Made by a program: the position numbers and the translations under genes | The notes under the pieces: generated by a model | The model's input: only the letters and a program-made list of their open reading frames with translations | Database searches by the model: none | What the model was told of the DNA's origin: nothing | Part shown: positions 8,253 through 17,288 of the stretch, in pieces | Layout of the letters: each line of letters begins with the position of its first letter | Numbering within the stretch: position 1 is the stretch's first letter | From: an uncultured Christensenella sp. | GTDB taxonomy: Bacteria; Bacillota; Clostridia; Christensenellales; Borkfalkiaceae | Direction: 5' to 3' | Length of the DNA stretch: 33,137 bases | NCBI GenBank assembly: GCA_910586345.1 | Contig: CAJUHC010000014.1 | Coordinates: 1-33,137 of the forward strand

Positions 8253-8603
8253 TTATAGTTTAACTCCTATTATGTTTACGTTCACGGTATCGACTATCAT
8301 ACCGGTAAATTTTTCAACTTTATATTTTACGCTTTCTTTAAGAGATTCGGCGACGGCGTTAATGGATACGCCGTATTTTATGATTACGAATACGTCGATA
8401 AATATTCTGTCGCCCGAAGTTATAACCTTGATTCCTTTTCCGTCGGGCTGTTTTTTCCAGAGCTCCGACAGTGAATCCGTAAAACGGCGGGAAACGGTGT
8501 CGACTATCCCGTAACATTCGAGCGCAGCGTATTTAGCCACCTTAGCGATGGCCGAGTCGGATATAGAAATATTTCCGTAAACGTTGCTTGTACTGACTGC
8601 CAT
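8253..8603 (-). CDS. Asp23/YloU family envelope stress protein
   Basis: The product from the ATG at 8603 has 116 residues and starts MAVSTSNVYGNISISDSAIA, followed by AKVAKYAALECYGIVDTVSR. The ISD-x-AIAKVA-xx-A-xxCYG-V pattern and the later D-V-xx-YG-xx-I segment are typical of Asp23. Family members are abundant soluble proteins that gather under the membrane and are tied to cell envelope homeostasis. A longer reading from 8678 exists, but the GGGAG site and the family N-terminus favour 8603. The gene heads the asp23-fakA unit and is transcribed divergently from rpmB. Confidence 0.9.
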   Translation of the reverse strand: MAVSTSNVYGNISISDSAIAKVAKYAALECYGIVDTVSRRFTDSLSELWKKQPDGKGIKVITSGDRIFIDVFVIIKYGVSINAVAESLKESVKYKVEKFTGMIVDTVNVNIIGVKL

Positions 8604-8649
8604 AATTTCTCCCAACCCGCAAACCGTAAAATTACGGGCTTCGACAGAT

Positions 8650-8678
8650 ATTTTATACCATTTGATAATATTTTGCAA
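8650..8678 (-). promoter_or_regulatory. Sigma-A promoter of asp23-fakA
   Basis: On the minus strand TTGCAA (8673-8678), a 17-nt spacer and TAAAAT (8650-8655) lie about 45 nt upstream of the asp23 ATG. Its position downstream of the 8678 start codon also argues against the longer asp23 reading. Confidence 0.7.
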
Positions 8679-8748
8679 GAATATTTTCGGTTTCCTATAA
8701 ATTATTTTGCAAAAAAGAAAAAAAATTAAACTTTACCGCCGAATTTGA

Positions 8749-8777
8749 TTGATTTTTTATTAACTTAATGTTATATT
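8749..8777 (+). promoter_or_regulatory. Sigma-A promoter of rpmB
   Basis: TTGATT (8749-8754), a 17-nt spacer and TATATT (8772-8777) precede rpmB by 65 nt. The asp23 and rpmB promoters are back to back. Confidence 0.7.
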
Positions 8778-8842
8778 AACTACGGTCGTTTTTTAAGCGG
8801 CTTTAATTTTTCACTCACAATAACCCACGGAGGTGCAATTAT

Positions 8843-9025
8843 ATGTCGAGAGTTTGCAGCGTTTGCGGAAAAGGCCAGACGACGGGAAACAACGTAAGCC
8901 ATTCCAAAAGACGGACGAGAAGAACGTTCAAAGCCAACGTTCAGAAAGTTTCGTACGTTGCGGAAGGCAAAACCGTTACGGGCTACGTTTGTACGAGATG
9001 CCTTAAAACCGTTGAAAGAGCATAA
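8843..9025 (+). CDS. rpmB: 50S ribosomal protein L28
   Basis: The 60-residue product begins MSRVCSVCGKGQTTGNNVSH, the standard L28 N-terminus. It retains two cysteine pairs, C-xx-C near the N-terminus and C-xx-C near the C-terminus (VCTRC), so it is the zinc-binding C+ form. A strong GGAGGTG site precedes the ATG. It is the only plus-strand gene in this minus-strand block, and the same inverted rpmB is found between thiN and asp23 in Bacillus. Confidence 0.97.
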   Translation: MSRVCSVCGKGQTTGNNVSHSKRRTRRTFKANVQKVSYVAEGKTVTGYVCTRCLKTVERA

Positions 9026-9060
9026 AACGGTTCACTTGAACGCGCTTTGAATTAAAACTT

Positions 9061-9092
9061 AACAGCCGTACCGCTTTTGCGGTACGGCTGTT
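9061..9092. terminator. Bidirectional terminator between rpmB and the M19 dipeptidase
   Basis: A perfect 14-bp stem pairs 9061-9074 with 9079-9092 around a TTTT loop. Both flanks are T-rich in the reading direction leaving the hairpin. It lies between the convergent rpmB and dipeptidase genes and can serve both. Confidence 0.85.
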
Positions 9093-9097
9093 GTATT

Positions 9098-10033
9098 TTA
9101 TCCGCAGACTTCCTTGAAAACGCGGGCGAAATTTTTAAAACACAGTTTTTCCGCAAGTCCGCCTTTAACTCCTCGGCTTTCGAGAAAAGCCGAAAGCTCA
9201 GGCATTTTCGTACAATCTTCCAAATGCGGCGGAGCGGGTATTCCGTCGAAGTCAGAACCGAACGCGACTGCATCCTCCCCGCCGACGTTTACGATACGGC
9301 GGATATGGCGGAACACGCTTTCAAACGTTTCCCCTTCTCCGAGAAAGTCTTTGCAGAAATTAACGCCGACGACACCGCCGCAGTCGGCGATTTTTTTTAT
9401 CTGTCCGTCGGTAAGGTTGCGCGAACAGCGGTTGATTGACGAACTGTTCGAATGGCTTGCGACAAGCGGTATTTTCCTTCCGCATAATATTTCATCCGTA
9501 CCGCCGTCCGAAAGATGCGATATATCGATTATAATTTTATTTTCGTCAAGCAGTTTTACGGCTTCCCTGCCCAAAGGTTTAAGTCCTTTTTTATTGCGTT
9601 TTAAAAATTGAGGAAGTCCGTTTTCGAAAACAAGATTGGGATACGCGAATTTATTTTCGTAATTCCAGACGAGCGAAGCCATTTTCACCCCGGCTTCCGC
9701 AAGGGCTGCGATTTCTGAAAGTTCGTTTATAAAACCTAAATTCTCGACCGTAAGCACTGCGCCCGTTTCCCCGTTTTCGGCACAGCTTAAAAGTTGTCCG
9801 TAATTTAAAACGGCTTTGATTTTGTGTTTTTTCAGACTTTGAAAATAAAAGTCCGAATATTTTTTAAAACGGACAGCGGCGTCCGCACCCTCGGTAAAAA
9901 CCGCAAAGCACTGCGCCGCGCATCCGCTCTTTTTTAGTTTTTCAAAGCTTGTCTGCAAATCGCAGTCCGCAAGATTCAAGCCGCTGTCGCAACACACGGT
10001 AAGCGTGTCGCAATGTAAATCCACGTATTTCAT
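9098..10033 (-). CDS. Membrane-dipeptidase family (M19) zinc peptidase
   Basis: The product from the ATG at 10033 has 311 residues and starts MKYVDLHCDTLTVCC. The HxD pair (His7, Asp9), the Glu in LTVENLGF, the His in VASHSNSS, the NLTDGQIKKIADCGGVVGVN segment and GSDFDG are the expected M19 binuclear zinc features. The family cleaves dipeptides, often with D-residues in some bacterial members. No signal peptide is seen, so it is probably cytoplasmic. A TTG start at 10042 would add three residues; neither start has a clear SD. It sits between thiN and rpmB, where Bacillus has no such gene, and looks like a lineage-specific insertion. The family call is firm; the substrate is unknown. Confidence 0.9.
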   Translation of the reverse strand: MKYVDLHCDTLTVCCDSGLNLADCDLQTSFEKLKKSGCAAQCFAVFTEGADAAVRFKKYSDFYFQSLKKHKIKAVLNYGQLLSCAENGETGAVLTVENLGFINELSEIAALAEAGVKMASLVWNYENKFAYPNLVFENGLPQFLKRNKKGLKPLGREAVKLLDENKIIIDISHLSDGGTDEILCGRKIPLVASHSNSSSINRCSRNLTDGQIKKIADCGGVVGVNFCKDFLGEGETFESVFRHIRRIVNVGGEDAVAFGSDFDGIPAPPHLEDCTKMPELSAFLESRGVKGGLAEKLCFKNFARVFKEVCG

Positions 10034-10094
10034 TTTCTGCAAATTTTTCTGAGTATAAACCTTACGGGTTTAGGCGGTTTTATACAGATTATAG

Positions 10095-10697
10095 TCATAC
10101 GTCAACCTCGTTTATTATTACAAGAGCCGTACCCTCAACCTCGACGTAAGCAGAACTGCTTTCGCATACGTTGGAAATTCCTCTGCATTCGCCGTAAGAA
10201 ATCACGTCGGGATAAGAATATTTAAGTCCTGCACTTTCTATTATATGCAAGCTTCCGCCGAAAGGTAACACCGACAGCGTTTTACCGAAATATCCGCCGA
10301 GCATAATTTTTCCGCTTGCGGGGAACAAAACCGACTTTTCGTTAATCATACGGCAATTCGCTCCCGAGACGTATGCGCGGTACAAAAGATGTAAGTTCCC
10401 GAGAAAGTGGTCTTCGCGTCCGCCCCCTCCGCCGTAAATTTCTATTTGGTCGGCTCCTTTTTCGAGAAGTTTGAAAAGAGCTATTTCGCCGTCGGTAAAA
10501 TTTTTTTCCGACGGATAGATTTCTTCGGGCGCAGGGTAAGGAATTTCCGACAAAGAATCGAAATCTCCGATATTTTTATCTATACGAACCTTGCCCTTAG
10601 CCCAGTTATAAGCTCCGTCGCAACAGTATACTATCGCGCCGTCCGCGTCTATCTTGCCCGTAAAAGGTTCGCCGTTTAAAAGAATTATTCCTTTCAT
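10095..10697 (-). CDS. thiN: Thiamine pyrophosphokinase
   Basis: The 200-residue product carries the TPK signature. CCDGAYNW near residue 26 and IGDFDSLS near 43-50 bind ATP and Mg. FTDGEIAL follows, and GGGGGREDHFLGNLHLL is the thiamine-pocket loop. It transfers pyrophosphate from ATP to thiamine to make thiamine diphosphate. The ATG overlaps the rpe stop (ATGA type), so the two are translationally coupled. rpe-thiN is the normal Firmicutes order. The link is plausible because transketolase of the pentose pathway uses thiamine diphosphate. Confidence 0.93.
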   Translation of the reverse strand: MKGIILLNGEPFTGKIDADGAIVYCCDGAYNWAKGKVRIDKNIGDFDSLSEIPYPAPEEIYPSEKNFTDGEIALFKLLEKGADQIEIYGGGGGREDHFLGNLHLLYRAYVSGANCRMINEKSVLFPASGKIMLGGYFGKTLSVLPFGGSLHIIESAGLKYSYPDVISYGECRGISNVCESSSAYVEVEGTALVIINEVDV

Positions 10698-11359
10698 AAT
10701 TTCATTTTCGATATAGTATCAGTCCAGTCGGGCGAGTTGAATACCGCCGAACCCGCGACAAGCACGTTAGCGCCCGCTTCTCGTATCGCTTTTGCGTTTT
10801 CAAGCGTAACGCCGCCGTCAATTTCTATATCCATATCGGGTCTGCCGCATTTAATCGCGTATTGCCGGGCTGTTTTAATTTTTTCCATAACTTCCGGTAT
10901 AAACTTCTGTCCACCGTAACCCGGATATACCGACATCAAAAGCACCATATCGCATAGCGGAAAAACGGGAAATATATTCTCGACGGGAACGTCGGGGTTG
11001 ACGACCGCCCCGCATTTAACGCCGTAAGATTTTATAAGGCGCAGAGTTTCTTCAAGATAAGTATCGGAAATTTTCGCACAGGCTTTGTAATGAACCGTAA
11101 TTATATCGGCGCCCGCCTCGGCGAAAAATTTTACCTGGGTTTTCGGGTGTTCAATCATCAGGTGCGCGTCAAGGGGAAGCTTAGTCAAGGGACGGATGTT
11201 TTTTATCATCTGTCCGCCGAAAGTTATAGGCTCGACGAAAGTTCCGTCCATTACGTCGCAATGAATCAAATCCGCACCGCACTTTTCGAGTTTTGCGACG
11301 GTTTCGCCCATAACCGAAAAGTCCGCGGACAAAATCGAAGGAGCTATTTTCGTAATCAT
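10694..11359 (-). CDS. rpe: Ribulose-phosphate 3-epimerase
   Basis: The product from the ATG at 11359 has 221 residues. It shows the TIM-barrel motifs APSILSADF, HCDVMDGTFV, LDAHLMIEHP, SVYPGYGGQKF and IDGGV that hold the catalytic aspartates, the metal histidines and the phosphate site. It interconverts ribulose 5-phosphate and xylulose 5-phosphate. A TTG two codons earlier is possible, but GAGAGG is spaced correctly for the ATG. It follows rlmN by 13 nt and overlaps thiN. In Bacillus prpC, prkC and rsgA separate rlmN from rpe; here they are gone. Confidence 0.96.
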   Translation of the reverse strand: MITKIAPSILSADFSVMGETVAKLEKCGADLIHCDVMDGTFVEPITFGGQMIKNIRPLTKLPLDAHLMIEHPKTQVKFFAEAGADIITVHYKACAKISDTYLEETLRLIKSYGVKCGAVVNPDVPVENIFPVFPLCDMVLLMSVYPGYGGQKFIPEVMEKIKTARQYAIKCGRPDMDIEIDGGVTLENAKAIREAGANVLVAGSAVFNSPDWTDTISKMKL

Positions 11360-11372
11360 ATTCAACCTCTCG

Positions 11373-12413
11373 TTAATCTTTATTTTTTAAATAACCCGCG
11401 CGCAACTGACCGCAGGCGCCGCCTATATCCGAACCCATACTCCGCCTTACGGTCGAAGACAGTCCGCCCTTTTCAAGAAAGCTAGAAAACCTGTACGCCT
11501 GTTTGTCTGCCGCGGCTTTCAAATCGCGCTCTTCCACCTCGTTGAGTCTTATGAGATTTACGTGGCAGGGTCTGCCCTTTAAAAGTTCTACAAGTTCCGA
11601 AGCGTGTTTTTCGTCGCAGTTCTCGCCCGCTATCAGCGAATATTCGAAAATATATCTTCTGCCCGTCTTTTCGAAATAGTACGAGCACGCTTTCAATATT
11701 TCCGAAATCTTATATTTTTTAGCGACGGGCATAGTCCGCGCCCGTCCTTCGTCCGTGGTCTGATGCAGTGATACCGTTAAATTTACGGGAAGCCCCTCGT
11801 CCGCCAACCGATAAATTCCGGGAACCAACCCGCAGGTAGAAAGCGAAATATTCCTCGGAGAAACGTTTATTCCGTCCGCCGACGAAACGTTTTTAAGGAA
11901 CTTTACGACGTTTTCGTAATTATCGAGCGGTTCGCCGCTTCCCATAAGCACAACGTTCGTAACCGCGCGTTTCGCTCCCGCTCCGCCGTGAAGCGCGTTC
12001 ACCGTTAAAATCTGGGATAATATCTCTCCCGACGTCAGATTCCTGATAAGCCCGCCGAGAGTGCTTGCACAGAACTTACAGCCCATACGGCAACCGACCT
12101 GCGTCGAAACGCATTGAGTATAACCGTACCTGTATTTCATCAGTACGCCTTCTATCAAATTCCCGTCGGCGAGAGCGAAAAGAAACTTTTCCGTGCCGTC
12201 CGAAGAAACAAACGTCTTTTCGATTTTAACAGGCTCGTCCTCGTATTCTTCGAGCAGCCTGTTCCTCAATTCGGCAGGCACGTTTATTTCGGAAATTTTT
12301 TTACCTTTCGTCAACCCTTCGTAAAGCTGTTTGGCGCGGAATTTTTTTTCGCCGAACGAAATTATTAAATTTTCAATTTCGGCAAACCCGAAATCCTGTA
12401 AAATTTTTTTCAT
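11373..12413 (-). CDS. rlmN: Dual-specificity 23S rRNA/tRNA adenine-C2 methyltransferase RlmN
   Basis: The product from the ATG at 12413 has 346 residues. It contains the radical-SAM cluster motif GCRMGCKFC (Cys108, 112, 115), the upstream Cys101 in QCVSTQVGC, MGSGEPLDN, and the C-terminal Cys334 in GGACGQL. Cys101 and Cys334 match the catalytic pair Cys118/Cys355 of E. coli RlmN. It methylates A2503 of 23S rRNA and A37 of some tRNAs. The frame is open 75 codons further upstream, but that stretch lies over rsmB and is unlike the family. The ATG overlaps the rsmB stop as ATGA, indicating coupling. Confidence 0.96.
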   Translation of the reverse strand: MKKILQDFGFAEIENLIISFGEKKFRAKQLYEGLTKGKKISEINVPAELRNRLLEEYEDEPVKIEKTFVSSDGTEKFLFALADGNLIEGVLMKYRYGYTQCVSTQVGCRMGCKFCASTLGGLIRNLTSGEILSQILTVNALHGGAGAKRAVTNVVLMGSGEPLDNYENVVKFLKNVSSADGINVSPRNISLSTCGLVPGIYRLADEGLPVNLTVSLHQTTDEGRARTMPVAKKYKISEILKACSYYFEKTGRRYIFEYSLIAGENCDEKHASELVELLKGRPCHVNLIRLNEVEERDLKAAADKQAYRFSSFLEKGGLSSTVRRSMGSDIGGACGQLRAGYLKNKD

Positions 12414-13630
12414 TTTTTTATAAACTTCGCAAGAAAGAAACCAGCACCGAGAGATATGTGAGGCAGAAACTGCATACCGAATTTGGTTTTTTCGTGAGCG
12501 AGGGGAGAGTCGGGAATTTCCAAAACGAATTCGGGGTGTGCTTCGCAAAACGAATAAACTATACTGTCGTTTTCTTCCGGCAGAACCGAACAGGTAGAAT
12601 AATACAACGCGCCTCCGCTTTTCACGTAGCGCGAGCAATTGTTTAAAATTTCGGACTGGGTTTTATTGAGCGAAGCTATATCCTCTTCTTTTCTGAAAAG
12701 TTTTATATCCGGATTCTCGTTTATAACTCCCGTGCCCGAACAAGGCGCGTCGCATAATACCGTATCGAAAGCGTTTTCGTATTCGGGTATAAACTCCGAC
12801 GAATCGGCTTGCACCGCGTTTACGTTGACGGCTCCCATCCGTTTCGCGTAAGATTTAATTAATTCTACACGGTGAGCGTGAATTTCGCAAGACGTAACGG
12901 CGCCACATTTTTTTGAAAGAAGAACGGATTTCCCGCCGGGCGCCGCGCAGGCGTCCAACAACTTTCCGCAACCATTTACCGCCGAAGCTATCGCGACCGA
13001 ACCGACCGACTGAAAGGTATAATCGCCCCTATCGTAACCTTCGTCGCGGATAAAATTTTTAAAAATATAAACGTTTTCGAACGGAGTACCGCAGTGCGGT
13101 TTGCCGAGATAGTTTTCAGCGTTTCTCTCGAAACGGACGCATATACCGTGCGAAGGCGCGGATAAAATTTTTAAAGCTTGCGATTTATAGCTTCTGCGCA
13201 GCCGTTTGACGAGCCATAACGGAGAACTCGTTTCGAGCGAAATTCTTTCGTCTGTTTTTTGCGGAAGCACGGGAATTTTATAGGAACGCAGAAAAGCGTT
13301 TACGAACCCCGACGCCCCCTCCTTGCCGAGTTTTTTTACGAGCTCCACCGCGCGGTCCGCCACCATATACTCGTGCTTTTCCATAAATTCGAGCATATAG
13401 AGCGCGATTTTAAGTATTAGTTTTACAGAACTTTTCGGAGATTTTCTTACGTTTGCCTCTATAATATGCGACAGGTAAATATCTTTTTCGAGTACGCCGT
13501 AGCAGATTTTTACCGTGCGCGCTTTATTCAGAGGTTCGACTGCCGTTTCCGAAATAGCCTGTTTTAAGTATTTACCCCCCTGATATACCTTGGCGAGTAT
13601 AAAATAGGGGTCGCACAGAGGGTTAGTCAA
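12410..13630 (-). CDS. rsmB: 16S rRNA m5C967 methyltransferase RsmB
   Basis: The 406-residue product has a NusB-like N-terminal RNA-binding domain (about 1-120). The methyltransferase domain carries LLDACAAPGGKS (225-235, SAM site), CDAPCSGTG with Cys297, and YYSTCSVLPEEN with Cys347. The two cysteines are the release and attack residues of m5C enzymes. The start is a TTG with GGGAG 6 nt upstream, placed inside the end of fmt (8-nt overlap). The order fmt-rsmB-rlmN is typical. An ATG alternative is not apparent near the N-terminus. Confidence 0.94.
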   Translation of the reverse strand: MTNPLCDPYFILAKVYQGGKYLKQAISETAVEPLNKARTVKICYGVLEKDIYLSHIIEANVRKSPKSSVKLILKIALYMLEFMEKHEYMVADRAVELVKKLGKEGASGFVNAFLRSYKIPVLPQKTDERISLETSSPLWLVKRLRRSYKSQALKILSAPSHGICVRFERNAENYLGKPHCGTPFENVYIFKNFIRDEGYDRGDYTFQSVGSVAIASAVNGCGKLLDACAAPGGKSVLLSKKCGAVTSCEIHAHRVELIKSYAKRMGAVNVNAVQADSSEFIPEYENAFDTVLCDAPCSGTGVINENPDIKLFRKEEDIASLNKTQSEILNNCSRYVKSGGALYYSTCSVLPEENDSIVYSFCEAHPEFVLEIPDSPLAHEKTKFGMQFLPHISLGAGFFLAKFIKK

Positions 13631-14534
13631 GCCTGTCTCCCGCCTTTATTTTTCTTCCGTTTACGAAGTCCCCCGCGCGCATACGTTTACCCGCCGCAGG
13701 CTGGACTTCTGTAACGAGTATCGCACCAGTACCGCATTTTACCGTAAAACCGCGTTTGTCGGCGCATATTACCGTACCAATCTCCCCGTCCGCCTCGCTT
13801 ATTTCCGCGCTGAAAATATTCAGAGCGCTTCCGTTATGTTCGCAGAAAGCCACGGGCTGAGGATTCATTGCGCGTATTAACCTGCATATATCATCTGCCG
13901 AACCGCCGAAATTTATCTTTGCGTCGTTCTTTTGTATCTTTTTGCAATACGTAGCCTTAGCCTCGTCCTGAATGAGAAGCTGCGTGTTCCCGTCATTTAA
14001 AAGTCCGACGGCTTCAACCGCCGCTTCCGCGGAAAGCAAAGAAAGCGCGTCTTGCAGTTCCCCGTAAGTTTTATCGCCGATTTCGCATCTTTTAACGAGC
14101 AATATACCGCCCGTATCCAGGGATATTTCGGTCCTCATAACGGTTACTCCCGTATGCGATTTACCCGCGCATATAGCCGACTGAATAGGCGAAGCTCCTC
14201 GGAATTCGGGCAGAAGCGACGCGTGCAGATTCCAAACGCCCGCAGGGAAACTTTCCAAAACTTCCTCGGAAAGAATTTGTCCGTAAGCGCAGGTTATAAG
14301 AATATCCGCGTCCAGCGATTTAAGTTCTTCTACGCAATCCCTTATCTTTACGAATTCATAAACAGGCAAACCGAGCTCTGTCGCTTTCGTCTTAACGGCG
14401 GTCGGAGTCATAACCGCTTTTCTGCCGACAGGCTTGTCGGGCTGAGTTATAACCGCGCTTATGCCGAATTTTTTATGAAGAGCTTCGAGCGCGGGAACCG
14501 CGTAAGCGGGAGAACCCGCGAAAACGATTTTCAT
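13623..14534 (-). CDS. fmt: Methionyl-tRNA formyltransferase
   Basis: The 303-residue product begins MKIVFAGSPAYAVPALEAL and contains the 10-formyl-THF site WNLHASLLPEFRGASPIQ and the catalytic-domain segment ISLDTGGILL. The C-terminal OB-like domain follows. It formylates the initiator Met-tRNA. GGGGAG 7 nt upstream supports the ATG. It lies 3 nt after def, whose product removes the formyl group later, and overlaps rsmB. Confidence 0.97.
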   Translation of the reverse strand: MKIVFAGSPAYAVPALEALHKKFGISAVITQPDKPVGRKAVMTPTAVKTKATELGLPVYEFVKIRDCVEELKSLDADILITCAYGQILSEEVLESFPAGVWNLHASLLPEFRGASPIQSAICAGKSHTGVTVMRTEISLDTGGILLVKRCEIGDKTYGELQDALSLLSAEAAVEAVGLLNDGNTQLLIQDEAKATYCKKIQKNDAKINFGGSADDICRLIRAMNPQPVAFCEHNGSALNIFSAEISEADGEIGTVICADKRGFTVKCGTGAILVTEVQPAAGKRMRAGDFVNGRKIKAGDRLD

Positions 14535-14537
14535 ATT

Positions 14538-14999
14538 TTACTCCCCGTCGCCGACGTCGTACAGCTCGACCGCCTTGTCGGTATAGAGTATTCCGTCAAG
14601 GTGGTCGAGTTCGTGACAGACTGCGCGCGCGAAAAACCCTTCCGCAGTCAGCTTATGTTTTCTGCCGTTGCGGTCGCGGTATTCCGCCTTTACTTTGTAT
14701 GGACGGGTTACGGTCCCCTGTTTGCCCTTAACGGAAAGACAGCCCTCGGGACCCGTCTGTTCGCCTTTCGCCGAAAGGATAACGGGATTTACCATTTCAA
14801 AGTAACCCTCTTCAACGTCAATAACGACGACGCGCTTCGATATACCTATCTGCGGTGCGGCGAGTCCCGCTCCGCGTTCGGCGCGGACCGTTTCTTTCAT
14901 ATCGTCAAGCATTGACCAAAGCTCGGAATTAAAGTTTTTGACGTCCGTGCATTTTTCTCTCAATACGGGTTCGCCCGTCTGATAAACGTATTTTCTCAT
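14538..14999 (-). CDS. def: Peptide deformylase
   Basis: The 153-residue product has all three PDF motifs: GAGLAAPQIG (43-52), EGCLS (85-89, metal ligand Cys87) and HELDH (129-133, two metal histidines and the catalytic Glu). It removes the N-formyl group from new proteins. The length and motifs match the short type 1 bacterial enzymes. AGAGGTG precedes the ATG. It lies between priA (12 nt upstream) and fmt. Confidence 0.97.
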   Translation of the reverse strand: MRKYVYQTGEPVLREKCTDVKNFNSELWSMLDDMKETVRAERGAGLAAPQIGISKRVVVIDVEEGYFEMVNPVILSAKGEQTGPEGCLSVKGKQGTVTRPYKVKAEYRDRNGRKHKLTAEGFFARAVCHELDHLDGILYTDKAVELYDVGDGE

Positions 15000-15011
15000 A
15001 AATCACCTCTG

Positions 15012-17183
15012 TTATGATAGATTCGCAGGATTCTCTTCAACGTATACGAGAACCGAATGCGAAGAATTTTTCACCGCTATATCGTAAATCTCCGGCAGAA
15101 GTTTGCCGTCTTTAAGCCTCATTAAAACCTGATAACGGATTTTGCCTTGAATCTTTTTGATAGGCGAATGCATCTTGTTGAAAAATATAAATTCGCCCGG
15201 GCTTCTCTTGCGGAGTTCGTCAATCGAAAAATAAACGTTCTTTAAAGTTTCGAGCGCGACGTCACCGTTTTCTGACGTAACCATAACTCTGCATATTATC
15301 GAATACGGCGGAAATCCGGTAGCTTTACGCAATGAAATTTCGTTTTTGAAAAAACCGGCGTAGTCGTAATTAACCGCATAGCGCAATATATAATTTTCGG
15401 GCGAACACGTTTGCAGCACTACTTTTCCTTTGTCGCCCGCGCGTCCGCTTCTGCCCGAAACCTGTGTTATGAGCTGGAACGTTCTTTCACCGCTCCTGTA
15501 ATCCGAAAAATGCAGGCTCATATCGGCATCGAGAATCCCGACGAGCGTTACCGACGGAAAGTCGTGCCCCTTTGCTATCATCTGGGTTCCGACGAGAATA
15601 TCCGCCTGCTTGTCCGAAAACTGTTTCAATATGTTGTAATGTCCGTCTTTGCCAGAAACCGTATCGTTGTCCATACGCAGTATACGCGCCGAGGGAAATA
15701 GATTCTTCAGCTCGGTAACGACTCTTTGCGTACCCGTTCCGCTGTAAAGAACGTGTCTGCCACCGCAGTCGGGACAGGCTTCGAGCATACGATACTTTGT
15801 TCCGCAATAGTGGCATTTAAGACAGTTTTCTTCGCTGTGGTAAGTAAGCGTAACGTCGCAGTTTTCACACTTCGCGACGTAACCGCAGTCACGGCACATA
15901 ACCGTTCTCGAATAACCTCTGCGGTTTAAAAAAATTATCGCCTGATTTCCGCCTCCGAGGGTTTCTTTCAATTCCTCCCTGAGCGCGTTCGAAAAAGGAG
16001 TGTTGTTCCCCCGCTTAACTTCCCTGCGCATATCCGCTATAATAATTTCCGGAAGAGGTTTTTTGTTAATGCGTTCGGTCAGCGTTATAAGTCCTATCTT
16101 TCCCTCGGACGCCTTTACGTATGTTTCGACGGACGGCGTAGCGCTGCCTAAAACAAGTTTCGCTCCGTTATATTCCGCCCTCATTTGCGCAATTTCGATT
16201 GTGGAGTATCTCGGAGAGGATTCGCTCACGTAAGAGGAATCGTGTTCTTCGTCTATTATTATCGCGCCGATATTTTCAAGCGGGGCGAATATTGCGCTTC
16301 TTGCCCCGATTGCTATTTTAGCCTCGCCCGAGCGCAGTCTCCACCATTCGTCAAACCGCTCTCCCGCGGAAAGCCCGCTGTGCATAATGGCGGCGGCTCC
16401 GCCGAATCTGCCCCTCAACTGCGAGAGCATTTGCGGAGTCAGCGAAATTTCGGGCACGAGAAATATAGCCGTTCTGCCTCGCTCTATTTCCCGCGCGATT
16501 ACGTTCAGATAAATCTCCGTTTTTCCGCTTCCCGTAACGCCGTGTATAAGATGCGCCGTCTTTTCGGAATTTTCTATCTCTTCGAGAGCGTCTTTCTGCG
16601 CAGAAGTCAAAGTTCTGGTTTGTCCGGTTGCGGGAAGTCCCGAAAACGGACCGCGGAGAATTTTTCGTTTTTCGATTTTTACCGCGCCTTTTTCCGCAAG
16701 CGCTTTTACCGCTCCGTTTCCGAAAGCGTTGCAAAGAAACGCGTGTTCGGCGCAGCCGTGTTCTTTAAGATAATCCAAAACCTGCTTCTGTTTTTTCGCC
16801 GACTGAGAAAGCCTTATATCCCCATCGCTCAAAACAACGTAATTTTTAAAAGCTTCTCTTACCTTTCCGAGCCGCATTTCCGACGGCACGAACAGTCTCA
16901 GCGCGACTGCCTTGGGAACGCGGTAACGCGAACTTATCCGCTCCATTAACGAAAAACACTCGGGAACGAGCGCGGGAGCTTCGTCAAAAACCCTGCTTAG
17001 CGGTTTAACCTTTTCGGCGGGATACGAGGAAACGCGGCTTACGCCTATCACGAAGCCGTCTATCTCTCGCCCTCCGAAGGGCACCTTTACTCTGCTCCCG
17101 ACTTTCGTTTCGTCGGGACAGGAGTATTCGAAAATTTTATCCACCTGGCTGTGGGCGATATCGACTATTACCTGCGCGAACAT
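15012..17183 (-). CDS. priA: Primosomal replication restart helicase PriA
   Basis: The 723-residue product has an N-terminal DNA-binding domain (MFAQVIVDIAHSQVDKIFEY and then VPFGGREIDGFVIG), Walker A GVTGSGKT (215-222) and DEEH (311-314). A zinc-binding insert of paired cysteines follows (Cys430, 433, 439, 442, 457, 460, 470, 473, with an extra Cys454). The helicase C-lobe includes QVSGRSGRAGDKG. PriA reloads the replicative helicase at abandoned forks. AGGGTG precedes the ATG. coaBC, which often lies between rpoZ and priA in Firmicutes, is absent. Confidence 0.97.
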   Translation of the reverse strand: MFAQVIVDIAHSQVDKIFEYSCPDETKVGSRVKVPFGGREIDGFVIGVSRVSSYPAEKVKPLSRVFDEAPALVPECFSLMERISSRYRVPKAVALRLFVPSEMRLGKVREAFKNYVVLSDGDIRLSQSAKKQKQVLDYLKEHGCAEHAFLCNAFGNGAVKALAEKGAVKIEKRKILRGPFSGLPATGQTRTLTSAQKDALEEIENSEKTAHLIHGVTGSGKTEIYLNVIAREIERGRTAIFLVPEISLTPQMLSQLRGRFGGAAAIMHSGLSAGERFDEWWRLRSGEAKIAIGARSAIFAPLENIGAIIIDEEHDSSYVSESSPRYSTIEIAQMRAEYNGAKLVLGSATPSVETYVKASEGKIGLITLTERINKKPLPEIIIADMRREVKRGNNTPFSNALREELKETLGGGNQAIIFLNRRGYSRTVMCRDCGYVAKCENCDVTLTYHSEENCLKCHYCGTKYRMLEACPDCGGRHVLYSGTGTQRVVTELKNLFPSARILRMDNDTVSGKDGHYNILKQFSDKQADILVGTQMIAKGHDFPSVTLVGILDADMSLHFSDYRSGERTFQLITQVSGRSGRAGDKGKVVLQTCSPENYILRYAVNYDYAGFFKNEISLRKATGFPPYSIICRVMVTSENGDVALETLKNVYFSIDELRKRSPGEFIFFNKMHSPIKKIQGKIRYQVLMRLKDGKLLPEIYDIAVKNSSHSVLVYVEENPANLS

Positions 17184-17242
17184 TTTACACCCTGTTATCG
17201 TTTAACCGCATATCCTGACGCAGGAAAATACGGCAAGGAACC

Positions 17243-17275
17243 GACTGCGGTTTTCCGAATTGAAAAACCGCAGTC
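17243..17275. terminator. 12-bp stem-loop between rpoZ and priA
   Basis: GACTGCGGTTTT (17243-17254) pairs perfectly with AAAACCGCAGTC (17264-17275). On the minus strand it follows rpoZ by 13 nt but has no T tract, so it is more likely an attenuating or mRNA-processing stem inside the operon than a full stop. Confidence 0.5.
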
Positions 17276-17288
17276 AGTGTTTTATTTA

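Noticed and set aside
12414..12638. 75-codon N-terminal extension of RlmN
   Set aside because: It overlaps the rsmB C-terminus, is unlike the family, and the ATG at 12413 gives the normal RlmN start coupled to rsmB.
14052..14915. Long plus-strand frame opposite fmt and def
   Set aside because: Both minus-strand genes are complete with all motifs. The plus frame is a shadow caused by codon bias.
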